A stretch of DNA of 64,000 nucleotides from Paratrimastix pyriformis. Lineage: Eukaryota; Preaxostyla; Paratrimastigidae. The DNA is taken from assembly GCA_027972325.1 (NCBI GenBank), contig JAPMOS010000001.1:839001-903000 (forward strand), in the 5' to 3' direction. This document shows, one piece after another, positions 60,801-64,000 of the stretch; position 1 is the first letter of the stretch; the number at the start of each line of letters is the position of its first letter. The translations under genes and the position numbers were made by a program. The notes beneath the pieces are model-generated. The model searched no databases. It was not told the origin of the DNA and saw nothing but the letters and a program-made list of their open reading frames with translations.

Positions 60801-62478
60801 CCTGGGCCTGGTTGTCGCCCTCCAGGCGCCGCAGCCCCTCGAGGGTGGCCGCGTGCAGGGCCCCCAGCTGCCCCTGGGCGTCCTCGATCTCCTGGCGGCA
60901 CTGCTGGGCCCCGGCGGCCGTCAGCTGGGGCGGCAGCATGAAGGCCATCGTGTTCAGCTGGCCGGCCGAGTGTCGGTGCGATTTGCGGTGAGGACATTTT
61001 GTGAGGCGCGATGAAGGCCGGCCTCGTGACCGAGGGGAGGCGGGGACGGGACTGGGACTGGGCCCGGGCGGACCAAGTTCATGCGGGCCCCGATGAGGGC
61101 CGCCTGCTGGCGGCGCGTCTCGGCCAGGTGGCTGCTCCGGGCGGGGGCCAGCCCAATTCTGTCGAGCCCTTCGACAAGCTCCCCTGCGCACCGCCCCACC
61201 GCCACCCACGTGATCCACCATCCACCGCTACCGGCGGGCTCGACCCGCCCAACGCCTGTCATCGCACCCACCGCCGAGGCCGGCAGTGATCGCGCCCACC
61301 GCCAGTCATGCGCCGCAGGGGCCCCCACCCCGCCGATCGCCACGAGGGGGCGGCCGGGGCGACGGACTGAAGGCCGCGTCGGCGCGCAGCTGGCGCCAGT
61401 CGGCGACCCGGTCCTCCCAACGCTTGCGCAGCTCGTCTCGACGGCGCACCTGCCCCGCGCGGTGAGGTCGAAATGGACGGGCGCCATATGCCGCAAGGGA
61501 GGCTCAGGCGGGGGAGGCGGGGGAGGGGTGGAGGGAGGAGGGGTGGCGGGGGGGACCGACCTGGGCGAGCTGGACCTCGGCGATGGCGGCCTCGTTTCGG
61601 CTGCGGGTCTTGAGCGAGTCAACGTTGATCACGTGGGCCTCGTCCTGCACCGGCGACCCCCCCACCCCGCGAGCCCAGGAGATGGGCGTGCGGACGGGAT
61701 GTCGCCTCTCCACGGCCAGGCAAGGGCGCCAGCCGAATGGGAGGCGGACCTCGAGGGCCCGCTGGATGGCGTCGGGGAGCATGAAGGCGACAACGAGCAT
61801 GGTCTTCGCGGCCCGCTTGAGCTCCTGGCCCACCGCCTGCACCTTGGCCGCCTCGATCTGCTCCAGCCGGGCCCGGGCCTCCTCGATGCGGCCCGCCCGG
61901 AGGGCCCACTGGCGGCCGACCTGCTCCCAGACCCCCTCCAGCGAGTCCCGCTGGCGGTGGGTGCCCAGGGCCTTGTCGCTCAGCTCCAGGTCGTAGATGC
62001 CGTCCACCTCTGGCGAACCCCCCCGCGGGGCAGGGGATGGGGGTGAGGAGGGAGATGCCGAGGTGCGGGCGGGGTGGCGGGGTGCGGGCGGGGCGGACCG
62101 CGGTCGAGCTGGCGGAGGCGGTCGGCGAGGGCCCCCATGGTGGCGTCCGTCTGGGCCTGGGCGTCCTTCTGCAGCCCGATCAGCCCCAGCCGGAACTGCT
62201 CCAGCGCCTCGGTGTGCCTGCCCGGGGGTGGCGCGGGGGACACGCAGGGGCCGACGGTGAGGTGACGAGCCGAGTGTGAATGAGGAGTGCATGCTGCAAC
62301 GGTGGGTAAGGAGGGGAGCGGGAGAGTGCGAGCGAATGCGACGATTGCTGGGATGCTGATGGGGAAGGGGGGGGGGGGGGCGATGATGCCCTGTCTCGAC
62401 GAGGATATGGCGGGGATGCTGCGCGGCGGCGACGCGCGTGTCTCCTCTTCCTGACCCCGAAGACGCACGAACCACCAT
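53146..62478 (-). CDS. CCDC180-like coiled-coil flagellar protein
   Basis: Many short exons encode a long, almost wholly helical protein. The best match is to CCDC180 (DUF4455/DUF4456). A segment near 61,800-61,380 reads VVAFMLPDAIQRALE, then DEAHVINV, then RWEDRVADWRQLRADAAF; from memory CCDC180 has the same order of a MAYLLPP-like motif and a WQ-x4-DTW-like motif. A second MAFMLPP copy lies near 60,940. Others include HYLSLHMKRCYCLYREADEL (59,250) and DRYFESFVADHLQLREE near the end. The final exon ends at the stop 53146-53148. CCDC180 is found in species with motile cilia; its function is unknown. Ala/Pro low-complexity linkers lie at 53,640-53,790, 54,730-54,910 and 58,600-58,980. The start at 62478 (MVVRASSGSG) is tentative, only 78 bp from the next gene's stop. 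Confidence 0.65.
53886..53950. repeat. Decamer array (GGAGGGCGTG)n
   Basis: Six near-perfect copies in a stretch I take as intronic in the CCDC180-like gene; C-rich on the coding strand. Confidence 0.88.
58049..58203. repeat. 7-nt minisatellite (GTGCCGG)n in an intron
   Basis: About 22 almost perfect copies. Because 7 is not a multiple of 3, every frame is open through it and all give a seven-residue repeat; none is likely protein. On the coding strand of the CCDC180-like gene the unit is CCGGCAC. Confidence 0.95.
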
Positions 62479-62556
62479 AGATATGCGTACGACACAACAG
62501 CGAGGAGGAGGGGAGGAGCGAGCCCACAGAAGGTGGCGCCGCTCTGGCGGGGGAGA

Positions 62557-64000
62557 TTAAACGAGCTGGATCTGCAGGAGGGGGTGCGACCGGCGGGCAG
62601 TGGCCCACATCGAGAAGCCCGTCAGGAAGACCGAGCAGTACCGCAGCGTGTGCAGGTTGGGGAAGAGGCTTGCCTCGGACATGCACCGGGCCACGTGCGG
62701 CGGGGACAGGCGGGGGCAAAAGTGGAGCGACAGGGCCCGGAGCCGCTCGGCCGAGAGGGCCAACATGTGCAGGCAGGACTCGCCCACCTGGCCCTGGTGG
62801 GCCAGCTCGAGCATGCCCAGCCGGGGGCCCAGCAGCCCCAGCGCCCGGTCCGTGAAGGGCCCGCAGTGGTCCAGTGACAGCGTGCGCAACCGGGGGCAGG
62901 CGGCGTCAAGGGTCTCCATCGCCCCGTCGGTGAGCTGCTCGATCGCGGTCAGCCGGGCCTCCTGCAGGTCTGGACACCCGCGGAACAGGGCCGAGAGGGC
63001 CGCCTCTTGGGCGCTGCAGGCCGTCAGTGTCAGTGCTTCCACCCCCGAGGAGAACCAGGACGGGTCGTCCCCCGCTTGCTGCAGAAGGTGTGATGGTGGC
63101 GGCGCGGGGGCGGTGGCGACATGGGCAGCAATCTCGACGAGGCAGCGAGAACGAGTCGGGGGCGCGAGGGCAATGCCGCAGAGGGTCACAGAACGGAGCG
63201 AGGCCGAACAAGACAGAGTCCGGCTACTGAAATGCAGGCTGGGGCAGTGGGAGATCGAGAGCGCTTTCAGCCTGTGGGCCTCGCGGAGGGCCGCTTGCAG
63301 GCCGGCATCGGTGACCGAGGCATAACCGATGGAGAGGGTCGTCAAGTGGGGGTGTGCAGTAACAAGGCTCAACAAAATGGGGTCATCCAGGGCTGTACAC
63401 CCCTCCAGGAGGAGCGTGTGCAGGCTCCAGCAGGCAGCCCCTCCATCGCTTCCCCCCAAGTGGGCCACCGTCATCAACCCATCTCTCGTGAAATGTGCGC
63501 AGTGCTCCAGATTCAGACAGCAGACGGTCGGGCATTGGACGCATAAAGCGATGAGCCCTGTCGGTGTAATGTTGGTGCAGCCGGCCAGTGCGAGAGCCCG
63601 AAGGTTGGAGAAATGCGACACGAAGCCGACGGCGTGCCGATCTGTGATGTTGTGATGACACTGTGCAAAGTCTACGGATACGACTGCGTACCGACAGAGT
63701 GACCCGAAGATGCGGCTGGAGCCCAGGATGGAGTAAAGATCTCGGGCAGTGAAACATCCACTCTCGATGACAAGTGATTGAAGGTCGGACGGAAGATCCA
63801 AAAAGAAGAATGGTGTTTGTTCCAGTGGTGAGGATTTGTCGAGCACTGACTGCGAGACGGCTGGGCATCCTCCGCAGGTCCGACAGTATTGCCCCCTGTA
63901 GAGGGCGGGGATTGAGACACGGACCTGGATTGGCGGCTGTCGGAGAGCTCCTGCAAATGCTGAAAACCTGTCGATGATGGTTGCGGGTGGACGGTCGCAT
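62557..64000 (-). CDS. F-box/leucine-rich-repeat protein, 5' end outside window
   Basis: The main exon (63895-62557) has about 445 codons. An F-box-like start (FFFLDLPSDLQSLVIESG, then DLYSILGSSRIFGSLCRY) is followed by 10 or more cysteine-containing LRRs of the FBXL/AMN1 kind, such as LRALALAGCTNITPTGLIAL, LHTLLLEGCTALDDPILLSL, LTTLSIGYASVTDAGLQAAL and LRTLSLDHCGPFTDRALGLL. Such proteins usually give substrate choice to SCF (Skp1-cullin) ubiquitin ligases. There is no ATG ahead of the F-box in this exon. A 29-nt intron (63896-63924, donor GTCCG, acceptor TACAG) joins it in frame to a further open stretch (ending SDSRQSR) that runs to the window edge, so the start is probably outside. The stop is TAA at 62557-62559, 78 bp before the next gene's proposed start. 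Confidence 0.82.
   Translation of the reverse strand, partial: CDRPPATIIDRFSAFAGALRQPPIQVRVSIPALYRGQYCRTCGGCPAVSQSVLDKSSPLEQTPFFFLDLPSDLQSLVIESGCFTARDLYSILGSSRIFGSLCRYAVVSVDFAQCHHNITDRHAVGFVSHFSNLRALALAGCTNITPTGLIALCVQCPTVCCLNLEHCAHFTRDGLMTVAHLGGSDGGAACWSLHTLLLEGCTALDDPILLSLVTAHPHLTTLSIGYASVTDAGLQAALREAHRLKALSISHCPSLHFSSRTLSCSASLRSVTLCGIALAPPTRSRCLVEIAAHVATAPAPPPSHLLQQAGDDPSWFSSGVEALTLTACSAQEAALSALFRGCPDLQEARLTAIEQLTDGAMETLDAACPRLRTLSLDHCGPFTDRALGLLGPRLGMLELAHQGQVGESCLHMLALSAERLRALSLHFCPRLSPPHVARCMSEASLFPNLHTLRYCSVFLTGFSMWATARRSHPLLQIQLV

Noticed and set aside
1-64000. tRNA, rRNA or snRNA genes
   Set aside because: I looked in the gaps for cloverleaf boxes and conserved rRNA cores and saw none. 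A covariance-model scan (tRNAscan-SE, Rfam) would be the decisive test; I could not run it.

Overview
The window looks like nuclear DNA of a free-living, flagellated unicellular eukaryote. It is GC-rich and dense in spliceosomal introns, with short intergenic gaps and genes on both strands. Protein families point to a motile, membrane-trafficking eukaryote: a BRO1 protein, a ULK/ATG1-type kinase, a HECT ligase, a diacylglycerol-lipase-like enzyme and a CCDC180-like flagellar protein. The style recalls GC-rich metamonads such as Paratrimastix, but that is an impression and not something the sequence proves. I recognised no virus-like element, transposon, CRISPR array, rRNA or tRNA.

Layout from left to right. 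A small Rossmann-type gene of bacterial flavour (514-921, -) has one 48-nt intron. A giant + strand gene (about 1165-17999) encodes a cell-surface protein with a beta-propeller, about 20 filamin-type Ig repeats, a cysteine-rich stalk, one membrane helix and a Pro/Ser-rich tail. A poorly resolved stretch (18000-20541) includes a probable short acidic - strand gene. It is followed by a DAGL-like lipase (20542-24304, +), a ULK-like kinase (24870-27776, -), a kelch-EGF-multipass-HECT ligase (27911-33303, -) and a giant ankyrin protein (33628-46748, -). The ankyrin gene shares a 101-bp divergent spacer with a BRO1 gene (46850-48398, +). Then come an unrecognised helical gene (48723-52894, -), a CCDC180-like coiled-coil gene (53146-62478, -) and an F-box/LRR gene whose 5' end runs out of the window (62557-64000, -).

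The strongest unexpected signal is in the introns. I chained exons codon by codon in five genes (514-921, lipase, kinase, HECT and BRO1). Of 43 introns, 42 start with GTC, mostly GTCCG, GTCTG or GTCGG; one starts GTTAG. None has the usual purine at position +3. All end in YAG. Many are 45-48 nt, and there is a class of 23-34 nt. Long introns carry uninterrupted C runs, always on the coding strand, so they read as G runs on the + strand inside - strand genes.

The second strong signal is domain architecture. One gene joins a secreted kelch/EGF ectodomain through about five membrane helices to a complete cytosolic HECT domain. Another carries filamin repeats on the cell surface with what appears to be a conserved cysteine pair in each repeat.
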